64,000 nt of DNA from Candidatus Magnetomicrobium cryptolimnococcus (GTDB lineage: Bacteria > Nitrospirota > Thermodesulfovibrionia > Thermodesulfovibrionales > Magnetobacteriaceae). The notes beneath the pieces are model-generated. The model did not search any database and was not told the DNA's origin. It worked only from the letters and a program-made list of their open reading frames with translations. Shown here one piece after another: positions 1 to 7,636 of the stretch (positions within the stretch are counted from its first letter, which is position 1; every line of letters starts with the position of its first letter). The position numbers and the translations under genes are program-made. The stretch spans positions 1 through 64,000 of the forward strand of contig JAGYWI010000006.1 in assembly GCA_018606805.1 (NCBI GenBank), read 5' to 3'.

Positions 1-1
1 T

Positions 2-103
2 GAAAAGTTAGCAATTCCTATAATCCTTACTCCTTCTCCTGTAGCAAATGACATACTTTCTGTATTAAACATACAATTACCTAAGCCTAAAAAAGCCGCT
101 TAA
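2..103 (+). CDS. C-terminal fragment of an unknown protein (5' end outside window)
   Basis: An open frame runs from the window edge for 33 codons to a TAA at 101-103. The peptide is mildly hydrophobic (LAIPIILTPSPVANDILSVL) and ends in a basic, proline-rich tail (LPKPKKAA). Too little remains to name a family. The smooth codon use and clean stop suggest a real gene end, but chance is possible. Confidence 0.4.
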   Translation, partial: EKLAIPIILTPSPVANDILSVLNIQLPKPKKAA

Positions 104-144
104 ATAGTTTTTGCCCACTACCACAATCATTTTAGTTACATAAC

Positions 145-199
145 CAATTGATTTATAATATTTATTTTAATTGATTATATTTTTGTTAGCCAACATCCG
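145..199 (-). repeat. Diverged or truncated MITE end
   Basis: Read on the minus strand, this stretch starts with CGGATGTTGGCTA and continues into AT-rich sequence resembling the left end of the complete elements at 6109-6352 and 8037-8279. No partner right end is visible nearby, so it looks like a decayed or partial third copy. Confidence 0.5.
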
Positions 200-360
200 T
201 TTAAAAATTAGTCTTGGGATTCCATAGGAAAACAAAGTACAGGCTGTACGCAAACTGGTCGCAAAATTGCGTCCAAATGGTGCATTTTGAGGCATTTTGA
301 GGAGTAAGGCATTATTAGAAAATTGTGGCTAAGTTATTGGATTACTGTAGGATTTTGAAA

Positions 361-431
361 GCCGGAGAAGGGATTTGAACCCTCGACCTGCTGATTACGA
401 ATCAGCTGCACTGCCACTGTGCTACTCCGGC
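361..431 (-). tRNA. tRNA-Thr (anticodon CGT)
   Basis: The minus strand folds into a full cloverleaf of 71 nt. The 7-bp acceptor stem is GCCGGAG/CTCCGGC. The D arm is GCAC/GTGC, and the anticodon stem GCTGA/TCAGC holds loop TTCGTAA with anticodon CGT, reading ACG (Thr). The T arm is GAGGG-TTCAAAT-CCCTT. CCA is not encoded. It stands alone, with no other tRNA adjacent. Confidence 0.95.
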
Positions 432-582
432 AAAAGCTCATTTGTTGATTTATCAATTAATTAGTAGGTTATTATAAGCTATTATTATATTTTTTTCAAT
501 GTTTTACTTATTTTAAAAATCTCCATTTTTAAAAAATACTTCTACCGTCTGTTAAGAATTGCTGCCGTTGTAATTATTTATC

Positions 583-611
583 TTGACTTTATGTAATTAA
601 ATAATTATAAA
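583..611 (+). promoter_or_regulatory. Candidate sigma-70-type promoter for citrate synthase
   Basis: TTGACT (583-588) and TATAAA (606-611) are separated by 17 bp, one mismatch each from consensus. The predicted transcript starts near 618, about 155 nt before the citrate synthase start. No obvious hairpin or riboswitch was recognised in the leader. Confidence 0.5.
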
Positions 612-775
612 TATAAGCTATTGAAAATTGGCCTTGAATACATTAAAAGTGGCAGTGTCGTTTGGTTTTGAAACACAGCTTATTGAAAGAGGAGGGGATT
701 TCTGATATATTGCGTAAGGGTGAAGGAACAAAGGTGAGTTTAAACAAAAGTAAAAAAGGCATAGGAGGCTGATTA

Positions 776-2188
776 ATGAAAGAAAAACTCAACGAAATAA
801 AAGAAGTAATTCTTGAAGCTGCCAGAAAAGCCAGACAGGAGACAGGGGATATTCCAGCACCACAAGACCCTGAGCCTTTTACATGGCCAATAAATTGTAC
901 CGTTGGACCGGGTCTAGAGGGTGCTATTGCAAGTGAAAGTAAAATCGGTTACGTTAATGGTTCGAAGGGATGGCTTGTTTACCGCGGTTATGATATATTT
1001 GACCTTTGTGCTTATTCCACTTTTGAGGAAGTCTCTTATCTGCTTTTGCATGGCCACTTACCTACAACTAATGAGCTTAATGAGTTTAAAGGAAAACTTG
1101 CAAAGTACAGGATACTAAATAAAACACTGCGCATTGTGATGAGCTTTCCGGTTGAAGAGATGAACCCTATGGCTGCCCTGCGGCTTGGTACTAATATGAT
1201 GAGACAGGAATACTCATATATGGATAAGGAAGTTGGAAGGCCTAAATTGGATGATGCCATTTCTTCAGATGAGGATTCCATACCCATGGAAACAACCCCA
1301 ATGGGTTACGCTAACGCAATATATGAGTTTAAAACAAACCTATGTAAAAACCCTATCGGGATGCGTAAAACGCTCTGGGATGCTAGTAACACAGAGGCGT
1401 GTTATCAATTAATAGCCGGTGTGTCAACGCTTACGTCTGCCATTGTTAGATTAAAAAATGGCCACATGCCGATAGAACCCCTACCTGGGCTTAGCCATGC
1501 TGCCAATTTACTTTACATGATGACAGGCCATGTACCTGATCCAGTAGAAGAGAGAATTATGGATATAGCACTCATTCTTCATGCTGACCATGGGATGAAT
1601 GCAAGTACCTTTGCGTCATTAGTTGTTGCCTCAACCTTATCTGACATATATTTTTCAGTTGGCGCTGGCATTGCTGCCCTAAACGGTCCTTTGCACGGTG
1701 GGGCTAATGAGCAGGTGGTGCACTCGCTGCTAGATATTGGTGGATTGGATAATGTAAAGGCATGGGTTAAAAATAAAATAGAAAATAAACAAAAGATAGT
1801 AGGTTTTGGTCATAGGGTATATAAGGCTTATGACCCACGTGCACGGATATTGGGGCCACTTGCTGAATATTTAGTTGGTGGACGTAGTGATTGTATGCAG
1901 GTAATTTACCAAACTGCAAAACGTGTTGAAGAAGAGGTGCTTGAGCAATTCGGTAGGGAGAAAAAAATCTTTCCTAACGTGGATTTTTATTCCGGTATTG
2001 TGTATGGTTGTTTAGGTATCCCTGTTGAATTGTATACGCCTATTTTTGCTGTTAGCAGGGTTTCAGGGTGGACGGCTAGGGTTATTGAATACTTGCAAAA
2101 GAATAGAATTTTTAGGCCAAGGGCTATTTATACTGGTGAGTTTAATAAGGAGTACGTACCTATTGAACAGCGCAACCGTGATGTGTAA
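776..2188 (+). CDS. gltA: Citrate synthase
   Basis: A 470-aa citrate synthase condensing acetyl-CoA and oxaloacetate to citrate. The catalytic triad is visible: His272 in HADHGMN, His307 in GPLHGGAN and Asp403 in NVDFYSG, with the CoA-binding region around GFGHRVYKAYDPRA. The N-terminal domain has the family pattern GPGLEGAIASESKIGYV from about residue 44. The protein is about 40 residues longer than common bacterial enzymes, mostly in an N-terminal extension. AGGAGG at 766-771 sets the ATG start. It is the first gene after the tRNA and appears monocistronic. A methylcitrate or Re-type function cannot be fully excluded from sequence alone, but the Re enzyme is an unrelated family. Confidence 0.93.
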   Translation: MKEKLNEIKEVILEAARKARQETGDIPAPQDPEPFTWPINCTVGPGLEGAIASESKIGYVNGSKGWLVYRGYDIFDLCAYSTFEEVSYLLLHGHLPTTNELNEFKGKLAKYRILNKTLRIVMSFPVEEMNPMAALRLGTNMMRQEYSYMDKEVGRPKLDDAISSDEDSIPMETTPMGYANAIYEFKTNLCKNPIGMRKTLWDASNTEACYQLIAGVSTLTSAIVRLKNGHMPIEPLPGLSHAANLLYMMTGHVPDPVEERIMDIALILHADHGMNASTFASLVVASTLSDIYFSVGAGIAALNGPLHGGANEQVVHSLLDIGGLDNVKAWVKNKIENKQKIVGFGHRVYKAYDPRARILGPLAEYLVGGRSDCMQVIYQTAKRVEEEVLEQFGREKKIFPNVDFYSGIVYGCLGIPVELYTPIFAVSRVSGWTARVIEYLQKNRIFRPRAIYTGEFNKEYVPIEQRNRDV

Positions 2189-2335
2189 GTGCTTTTTGGT
2201 GAGCTAAGGAGTAGTTAGCAACAAAGAAGGCAAGGCGCACCTAACTGTAATAGTGCAAAGGTGTGCCTCAGTGTAATCTTTCTGTGGTTATTCTGTGTTA
2301 AGTCAATATAAATTAGATTTTAAGTATTTTAATTA

Positions 2336-2893
2336 GTGAAGGATTTGGATATTTCAAGAAAAAAACTTCTATTATTTGCTTTTTTAACCGAATGTGGGGT
2401 TTGCTTAACCGCCGTAGTTTTGGCATGGATTTATGATATTAAATTTTTTAATGTAAATGAGCATTATAGTACAGATATTTTATGGGGAACTCTTTGGGCA
2501 ATTCCTTTGGCTCTATTTTTTGCTTCATCTATTTCAGATAAGGCCAAGGGGTTTTTTGCTTTTAAATCTCTTAGAAATATTGCAATACATGAGATACAAC
2601 CTCTATTTGCAGAAAGCAAGCTTTTTGATCTTTTGTTAATTTCTCTTTGTGCCGGTTTTTGTGAAGAACTTCTTTTTCGAGGGGTTCTACAGGTTAAATG
2701 TGGGATTTTTATAGCAAGTATCATTTTTGGTCTTGTTCATTTTATAACGCCTTTATACTTTATATCGGCAACTGTTATTGGTTTTTACCTTGGGTACTTA
2801 TTTATTATATATAAAAGTCTAATAGTCCCTATACAAATGCACTTTATCTATGATTTTATTTTATTAGTGTATTTAAGATACTTTTTTAAATGA
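2336..2893 (+). CDS. CPBP-family intramembrane glutamic protease (CAAX protease-like)
   Basis: A 185-aa integral membrane protein starting with GTG. It carries the three CPBP/Abi motifs: EELLFRG (Glu110, Glu111, Arg115), FGLVH about 25 residues later, and HFIYD near the C-terminus. These place the catalytic Glu and His residues inside the membrane helices. In bacteria such proteins act in prenyl-protein processing, bacteriocin immunity or sorting of C-terminal signals; the substrate here is unknown. There is no convincing Shine-Dalgarno before the GTG, so the start is uncertain. Confidence 0.8.
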   Translation: MKDLDISRKKLLLFAFLTECGVCLTAVVLAWIYDIKFFNVNEHYSTDILWGTLWAIPLALFFASSISDKAKGFFAFKSLRNIAIHEIQPLFAESKLFDLLLISLCAGFCEELLFRGVLQVKCGIFIASIIFGLVHFITPLYFISATVIGFYLGYLFIIYKSLIVPIQMHFIYDFILLVYLRYFFK

Positions 2894-2988
2894 TAACTTG
2901 ATTGCATAGCAATATTAGCAAGCTATTAAATCCTTTATCTTTACAGATAGAAGGTTTTTTAATAAATTTTAAACAAGTTGAGATATTA

Positions 2989-4131
2989 ATGGAGCCATAC
3001 CACGAAAAAAATTATAAAAACGAACAACAAAAAGGTAATAAGAAAAAAAAGCCAAGTGTAGATGCCTTATGTAAGGCATATACTGAGTGCAAAAAAAAGA
3101 AGGATTTTTTTAAAATAGCAGCAAGAATACTGCTTTCATATCTGAAGGATGTTTCTTATATATTTGATGAACCTGACTCAGAGGGCTTTAGAGGTACAAT
3201 CAACGAGTTAATAGAAAGTTTCACTATTGCAAAAAATATCGAAAACCTGAAAGCCAGTTTTTTTCAAAAAAAAGCTATTATTGTTTTATACATTAACAAA
3301 GAAAAGGAATATATAAAAAATAAGGAATCGGAATGTAAAGGTATTATAAACTTATTAACCGATGGGATTTCTACTTTAAATACGGATAATGTCGAATTTA
3401 ATAAAAGACTATTTGGTCAAAGCCGCAGATTTGAACAAATATCATATCTTGATAATATAAGACTATTAAGGGCACAATTGGCAAAAGAAATAAAGGAACT
3501 AAAACGCTCTATTATTGAAAAGCAAGAGCAGGATAGGCAAAAAATTGAATTACTTTCTAATGAAATAAAAATGCTGAAAGAAGATTTAGCAAACATTACA
3601 GAGCTATCCAGTAAGGACACTCTAACAGGGGCATATAATCGCCTTGCCTATGATAAATACATGAAGGGATTATTTAAAGATAATACGAATAGAAAATCAG
3701 ACACATTTACAATGCTTATAATAGATATTGACAATTTTAAAAAGATAAACGACGTTTATGGTCATCAGGTAGGTGATATGGTTTTAATTATACTGGTTAA
3801 TAAGTGCAAGGAAAATATTAGAGATAATGATTTCATTGCCCGATATGGTGGAGAAGAATTTATTATAGTATTGCCAGGCTCTACTTTAGATGATGGTTTG
3901 AAAAAAGCTAGTCAAATATGTAAGGATATATATGAATCTAAATATTCTACAAAGGAAATGTTAGGACATAGTGAGAGCAACGAGTTGTTGTCTTTTACGG
4001 TAAGTATAGGGGTAAGTGCCCTAATGGCTAGCGATACTGCTGAGACCATTATGTACCGTGCAGATAAGGCTTTATATAAGGCAAAAAATACAGGGAAAAA
4101 TAGAGCCGTATCAGAGCTTGAGATAGAATAA
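2989..4131 (+). CDS. Diguanylate cyclase (GGDEF domain) with unknown helical N-terminus
   Basis: About 380 aa from the ATG at 2989. The frame stays open to a TTG at 2902, but neither start has a clear ribosome site. The last 170 residues form a GGDEF domain with an intact active site, GGEEF at residues 287-291. An RDND inhibitory I-site sits exactly five residues upstream, so c-di-GMP synthesis with product feedback is expected. The N-terminal part is highly charged and helical, with a coiled coil before the catalytic domain (about residues 150-210) that probably mediates dimerisation. There is no membrane segment or recognised sensor domain. Confidence 0.88.
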   Translation: MEPYHEKNYKNEQQKGNKKKKPSVDALCKAYTECKKKKDFFKIAARILLSYLKDVSYIFDEPDSEGFRGTINELIESFTIAKNIENLKASFFQKKAIIVLYINKEKEYIKNKESECKGIINLLTDGISTLNTDNVEFNKRLFGQSRRFEQISYLDNIRLLRAQLAKEIKELKRSIIEKQEQDRQKIELLSNEIKMLKEDLANITELSSKDTLTGAYNRLAYDKYMKGLFKDNTNRKSDTFTMLIIDIDNFKKINDVYGHQVGDMVLIILVNKCKENIRDNDFIARYGGEEFIIVLPGSTLDDGLKKASQICKDIYESKYSTKEMLGHSESNELLSFTVSIGVSALMASDTAETIMYRADKALYKAKNTGKNRAVSELEIE

Positions 4132-4164
4132 GAAAACACTGGTATTATGTATTGGGAGGCATTT

Positions 4165-5022
4165 ATGAAAAATTTATATGTTTTTATTGCTATTATTGTG
4201 TGTTATTTTTTGTGTGTTGGACCTGTATACGGAATTGAAACGCTCAATAAAACGGATGAAGACATTGTTACTAATGAAGACAGTACAACTGAAGATAATA
4301 ATACAACAGGGGAAAGTGCTAAGCAGGAAAAAAAACAGGAAACACAAGATAAAACTAAGGGAAAATGTGTTGATGGGGATTGTCAAAATGGGGTTGGTGT
4401 GTACGAATGGGGTGATGGTAGTAAATATGAGGGAGACTTCAAAAACGGTGTAATTGATGGTAAGGGAATGTATAACTGGAGTAATGGCAGCAAGTATACA
4501 GGAGACTTTAAAGAGGCTAAAAAAGAGGGGCAGGGCGTTTTTGAGTGGCCTGATGGTTTAAGTTATGAGGGGAAATTTACAAATGGTGAGATGGCTGGTG
4601 AGGGGGTTTTGAAGTGGCCAACTGGTGCTATCTATGAAGGGGAAATAGAACAGGGTAAGATGCACGGAAAGGGCACCTACGTTTTTCCCGATGGGAATCG
4701 CTATGAGGGGGAATTTGAAATGGGGGCTTTTAGTGGCAATGGAACCTTTACCTATACGGATGGACGAGAGTATAGCGGTGAGTTTAAAAACGGTAAAAAG
4801 GAAGGCTCTGGGAAAATGGTTTGGCCTGATGGCAAAACATATGAAGGGCAGTGGAAAGGCGATATAATTTTGGGTAGTGGCACAATGACTCTTCCAAATG
4901 GTGAAATTATGGAAGGAGTATGGGAAAATGGCGTCATGATAAATGAAAATAATGTAAATGAAAATAATGTAAAAGAAAATAATGTAAAAGAAAATAATGT
5001 GAAAGAAAATGACAGTAACTAA
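4165..5022 (+). CDS. Secreted MORN-repeat protein
   Basis: The start is placed at ATG 4165 because GGGAGG lies at 4154-4159; an in-frame ATG at 4147 is less likely. A signal peptide (MKNLYVFIAIIVCYFLC...) covers about residues 1-24. An acidic, Glu/Asn-rich linker follows. From about residue 80, roughly eight tandem 23-residue MORN repeats appear (pattern YEGDFKNGKxxGxGxxxWxxG). The C-terminus is a low-complexity tail of ENNVK/N units encoded by 15-bp tandem repeats (about 4936-5010). MORN repeats commonly bind lipids or act as scaffolds; a periplasmic or surface role is inferred from the signal peptide. Confidence 0.85.
   Translation: MKNLYVFIAIIVCYFLCVGPVYGIETLNKTDEDIVTNEDSTTEDNNTTGESAKQEKKQETQDKTKGKCVDGDCQNGVGVYEWGDGSKYEGDFKNGVIDGKGMYNWSNGSKYTGDFKEAKKEGQGVFEWPDGLSYEGKFTNGEMAGEGVLKWPTGAIYEGEIEQGKMHGKGTYVFPDGNRYEGEFEMGAFSGNGTFTYTDGREYSGEFKNGKKEGSGKMVWPDGKTYEGQWKGDIILGSGTMTLPNGEIMEGVWENGVMINENNVNENNVKENNVKENNVKENDSN
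4936..5010 (+). repeat. In-frame 15-bp tandem repeat in the MORN gene tail
   Basis: About four to five copies of a unit reading AATGTAAAAGAAAAT (variants AATGTAAATGAAAAT and AATGTGAAAGAAAAT) encode successive NNVKE/NNVNE pentapeptides. The unit is a multiple of three, so copy-number change would keep the frame. Confidence 0.8.
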
Positions 5023-5068
5023 GAAAATTGATTGAAAGAAATAAAGAAATACAGAGAAGGAGTTTATT

Positions 5069-5506
5069 ATGATAGATAATAAATATAGTTTAACTGAAAT
5101 TTTTAGAAAATTTCTTGTTAAAATTGACATTATTCTTCATATAGTAGCTGCGTTGCTTTTATTGACTGCATGTTTTTTTATATTATTTTATTCATTTCAA
5201 AATATATTAAATCCAGGTAGAGAGACTATTTTACACTTAATTAATGATGTGTTGATGGCACTTATTATTTTAGAACTTTTGTGGACTGTTATCAGGTTTT
5301 TAAAAAAGCAGCAGTTTTCACTTGGACCATTCCTTGCAATTGGTATTATTGCCGCTATTAGAAGGATTTTGCTAATTGAAGCTCAAACATCCTATATGGA
5401 GCATGTCCCTGTTGAAAAATTGTACGAAATGGGGCTTAGTGCTCTAGTTATATTAATACTGATGGTTGCATATTTTCTGTCTTTTAAAACACAACAACCT
5501 GAATAA
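5069..5506 (+). CDS. PsiE-like inner-membrane protein
   Basis: A 145-aa protein with four predicted membrane helices. Its pattern (a paired helix, then INDVLMALIILELLWTV, then a conserved basic stretch before IAAIRRILL and a final helix) matches the phosphate-starvation-inducible PsiE family. The biochemical role of that family is not established. GGAG upstream (5057-5060) supports the ATG. It follows the MORN gene in the same direction by 46 bp and may be co-transcribed. It is the last gene before the repeat-rich island. Confidence 0.7.
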   Translation: MIDNKYSLTEIFRKFLVKIDIILHIVAALLLLTACFFILFYSFQNILNPGRETILHLINDVLMALIILELLWTVIRFLKKQQFSLGPFLAIGIIAAIRRILLIEAQTSYMEHVPVEKLYEMGLSALVILILMVAYFLSFKTQQPE

Positions 5507-5737
5507 ATTATTATATATCGAATTTTATAGCAAGGTTATAAGGAACATAGGGGATCCTCATAGGTCTGCCCCTACGCATCTATATGTAGTGGCGAACCTA
5601 TGTGATGGAGGTGTGCCTACGTATCTTCGCCCTTATTTTTCAGCAATAGCACATGAGTAACTTAAATTATTTTAAGCACTATTTCATATATAATGCGATT
5701 AGCTCATTGATTAAACGTGTCATAAAAGTCTCTTTAC

Positions 5738-6036
5738 TATAGTACATTTCGATTTGATAAAAACACTGGAACATTAAGACGCCAACCCCATGTCTTGTCA
5801 ATGAGGCTGTGTCGCAAAAGGAGTAATAAAGCAAAAAGTATTATAGTTCAAAAAATAGGGTAATGGAAATATAATAATGATATTAGTAGGTTTAATAGGA
5901 AATAAATAAACAGATTTGTTTTACTTTAAATACGTATGGTTGGTTTTTTGCTTCGAATAAGTCTTTTTTGCTTTTTGCGACACAGCCTCAATGACAAAAG
6001 AGGATATTGTATCTTATCAAATCGAAATGCGCTATA
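5738..6036. repeat. Long palindromic element with IS-like inner ends
   Basis: The outer arms (5738-5760 and 6014-6036) are 23-bp imperfect inverted repeats (core ATTTCGATTTGATAA). Nested inside, GTCAATGAGGCTGTGTCGC at about 5797 is matched in inverse by GCGACACAGCCTCAATGAC ending near 5995. The inner ends resemble IS terminal repeats (GAGGCTGTGTCGCAAAA), but the interior has no coding capacity. It is probably a non-autonomous element. The element at 7637-7930 has the same inner motif with different outer arms. Confidence 0.6.
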
Positions 6037-6108
6037 AATATTATGAATCTATTGAAGAATTTAGAAAAATATGTTTAGATTTTTTTAAAGATATATTTTT
6101 ATATAAAA

Positions 6109-6352
6109 CGGATGTTGGCTAAAATTTTGTATGAATTTTAAAATAATATATATAAATCAATGCTTTATACCATTTTTTATGATTTTAGGTAGACACTATG
6201 ACTTGACTTTTTGAATATCTTTTTTGTAACCGTATTCTTACGGTAAGTGTCTAATTAGTAAGGATAATTTCAATGTAGACACTACTATTTTTAAAAAATG
6301 ATTAAAAATAAAGGGGTTGTCTGGTCTTTTTTTTAAATTTAGCCAACGTCCG
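6109..6352 (+). mobile_element. MITE copy 1 (244 bp) with 6-bp target duplication
   Basis: The element is bounded by CGGATGTTGGCTAAA at the left and its inverse TTTAGCCAACGTCCG at the right. It is flanked on both sides by the direct repeat ATAAAA (6103-6108 and 6353-6358). The interior is AT-rich and lacks an open frame. A nearly identical copy lies at 8037-8279. Short size, terminal inverted repeats, target duplication and no transposase define a MITE that must be moved by an enzyme encoded elsewhere. Confidence 0.88.
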
Positions 6353-6417
6353 ATAAAAATGGACTGTCAACTCTATTATAAGGGAGGAATTTTATATTAT
6401 TGGTAACAATGTTTTGC

Positions 6418-6439
6418 AAACCTAATTTATTTTGGTATA
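6418..6439 (+). repeat. Dispersed repeat, CCTAATTTATTTTGGTAT type
   Basis: A copy of a short repeat family found also at 8283-8304, 34156-34170 (partial), 40770-40790 (inverted) and 49098-49117 (inverted). It lies about 100 bp before the DUF1566 gene. Its function is unknown. Confidence 0.55.
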
Positions 6440-6533
6440 GAATGAACGTATAAAAACGTTGGAACGAAGAAGCATTAGGGACAATATACCTATTTAAGGA
6501 GAAAAAGTCCTATTATTGTTGAGGAGGAATTTA

Positions 6534-6788
6534 ATGAAAGTAAGAAGATTGATGTTTGTCTTTTTTGTGTATGTAGTATTATTAACCAAATTATCTTATG
6601 CAGGGTTGTTTGGCTCTGTTGGCTTGAATAAGGGTGATATTTTCCAGAGCCTCGACAAAGACGGCGGGGCAATAATAAAGATAATATCTTCCACTGAAAT
6701 GGAAGTTGAACAAATAAGGGTAAGTTTATTTGATAGGAGTAGTACTACTGTTGTGTGTAACTACTCAGTGGATGGTGAGATTGTATGA
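6534..6788 (+). CDS. Signal-peptide half of a DUF1566-type secreted protein, ends at an in-frame TGA
   Basis: 84 aa, starting at ATG 6534 behind GAGGAGG (6521-6527). The first 23 residues form a signal peptide (MKVRRLMFVFFVYVVLLTKLSYA). A beta-rich segment follows (SSTTVVCNYSVDGEIV) and stops at TGA 6786-6788. The reading frame continues without any other stop through 7337, and both halves are in the same phase. The two pieces therefore almost certainly derive from one gene of about 267 codons. A CGA (Arg) or TGG (Trp) codon changed to TGA by one substitution would explain the break. Recoding or a sequencing error are alternatives. As it stands, the exported part lacks the ligand-binding domain. 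Confidence 0.7.
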   Translation: MKVRRLMFVFFVYVVLLTKLSYAGLFGSVGLNKGDIFQSLDKDGGAIIKIISSTEMEVEQIRVSLFDRSSTTVVCNYSVDGEIV

Positions 6789-6803
6789 GTAGTCTTTAAT
6801 GCT

Positions 6804-7337
6804 ATGGGGACACAGATTGTAGAATACTATAAAATAGTTCCTGATGGATTGAAATGGAAGAAAAATGGAATAATTTTTTACTCTAAGGCTGCTCTTGAAG
6901 CTGCTGAACAAGAAAAGAAAGCAGCTCTTGAAACAGCTGGTATGGTTGATAATGGTGATGGTACTGTAACAGATAAACAGACAGGCCTTATGTTGGCGAA
7001 AGATGCATCAACCCCCACTGTAGGTTTGTGTGAAGGCGGGCGAATGAATTGGGATGAAGCCCATAAATATATAAAATGTCTAAATAGTGCAAATTATCTT
7101 AGACATAATGATTGGAAGTTACCTACTAAAGAGCAGTGGGAAAGTCTTGTAGAATCAAAAGAGGACGTTGAAAACCTAAAAAAAATATTCAGTGGTATGC
7201 AGTCATGGTACTGGTCGTCTACTACCCACGCCTACTACACTAGCGACGCCTGGTACGTCAGTATGTACAACGGCGACGTGTACTACGACAATAAGAGTTA
7301 CTACAACTATGTGTGGCCAGTACGTCTCGGACAGTAG
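6804..7337 (+). CDS. DUF1566 (C-type-lectin-like) domain protein, candidate DGR target
   Basis: Up to 177 aa from an internal ATG at 6804 without a clear ribosome site; it is more likely the in-frame continuation of the gene starting at 6534. After a short Ala/Glu/Lys helix it carries the DUF1566/Lcl C-terminal pattern: DNGDGTVTDKQTGLMLAKDA, a central NWDEAHKYIKCLN, DWKLPTKEQWESL, and a terminal YWSSTT...AWYVSMYNGDV...YVWPVRLG. This fold is used as a ligand-binding display domain. The last 43 codons are composed very differently from the rest (TAC, GAC and GCC instead of AT-ending codons), as in variable regions rewritten by a diversity-generating retroelement. Without the upstream half it has no export signal. 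Confidence 0.75.
   Translation: MGTQIVEYYKIVPDGLKWKKNGIIFYSKAALEAAEQEKKAALETAGMVDNGDGTVTDKQTGLMLAKDASTPTVGLCEGGRMNWDEAHKYIKCLNSANYLRHNDWKLPTKEQWESLVESKEDVENLKKIFSGMQSWYWSSTTHAYYTSDAWYVSMYNGDVYYDNKSYYNYVWPVRLGQ
7206..7334 (+). other. Putative DGR variable region (VR)
   Basis: The stretch from TGGTACTGG to the last codon before the stop is locally GC-rich. It is full of TAC, GAC, CAC and AGC/AGT codons, interleaved with fixed GCC, GGC, ACT and TGG codons. Each of the unusual codons is one adenine substitution away from AAC or AAT. That is the pattern left by adenine-specific mutagenic retrohoming from a template rich in AAC. It ends in a stretch poor in such codons (TGGCCAGTACGTCTCGG) that could act as the initiation-of-homology end. 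No template repeat or reverse transcriptase is in this window, so any DGR would act from elsewhere. Confidence 0.55.
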
Positions 7338-7360
7338 GTGATTTGGTAATTTGGTAGTTT

Positions 7361-7391
7361 ATGCCCCGAAGTGGCATTTGATTTTTTTTTT
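7361..7391 (+). terminator. Hairpin plus T-run after the DUF1566 gene
   Basis: ATGCC-ccgaagt-GGCAT (7361-7377) is followed by a run of ten T residues up to 7391, the form of a weak intrinsic terminator. It lies 24 bp after the stop codon. In characterised DGRs a hairpin just beyond the variable region assists retrohoming, so a second role is possible but unproven. Confidence 0.5.
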
Positions 7392-7409
7392 GATGTATAG
7401 GAGTAAAAA

Positions 7410-7634
7410 GTGGTTACAATAAAAGTCGTTGATAAAAGTTCTGGAAAACCAGTTGAGGGAAAAAAGGTTTTTATTATTTTTGATGGACTTTTTAGAGGAA
7501 GTACAGACTATCAATATACTGATTCTATTGGAGAAGTTTATTTTAATAATGATCCTGGAAATGGGAAGGTTTCTGTCGGTCATTCGACTGTTTATAGAGG
7601 AGATATACGAGGAAGGGTAGTTGTTTATATATAA
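7410..7634 (+). CDS. Small beta-sandwich protein (carboxypeptidase-regulatory-like)
   Basis: 74 aa from a GTG at 7410, supported by AGGAG at 7399-7403 with 6-nt spacing. The sequence (VTIKVVDKSSGKPVEGKKVF ... TDSIGEVYFNNDPGNGKVSV) has the strand pattern of carboxypeptidase-regulatory/Cna-B-like folds: a 'K.sGKPveGkkV' first hairpin and a 'T.s.GeV.F' turn. There is no signal peptide or membrane segment. It follows the DUF1566 gene and its hairpin. The function is unknown. Confidence 0.6.
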   Translation: MVTIKVVDKSSGKPVEGKKVFIIFDGLFRGSTDYQYTDSIGEVYFNNDPGNGKVSVGHSTVYRGDIRGRVVVYI

Positions 7635-7636
7635 CC

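Noticed and set aside
4558-5130. Long minus-strand open frame opposite the MORN and PsiE genes
   Set aside because: Its low-complexity Phe/Ile/Tyr runs arise from the complement of the repetitive MORN gene tail; no ribosome site or domain.
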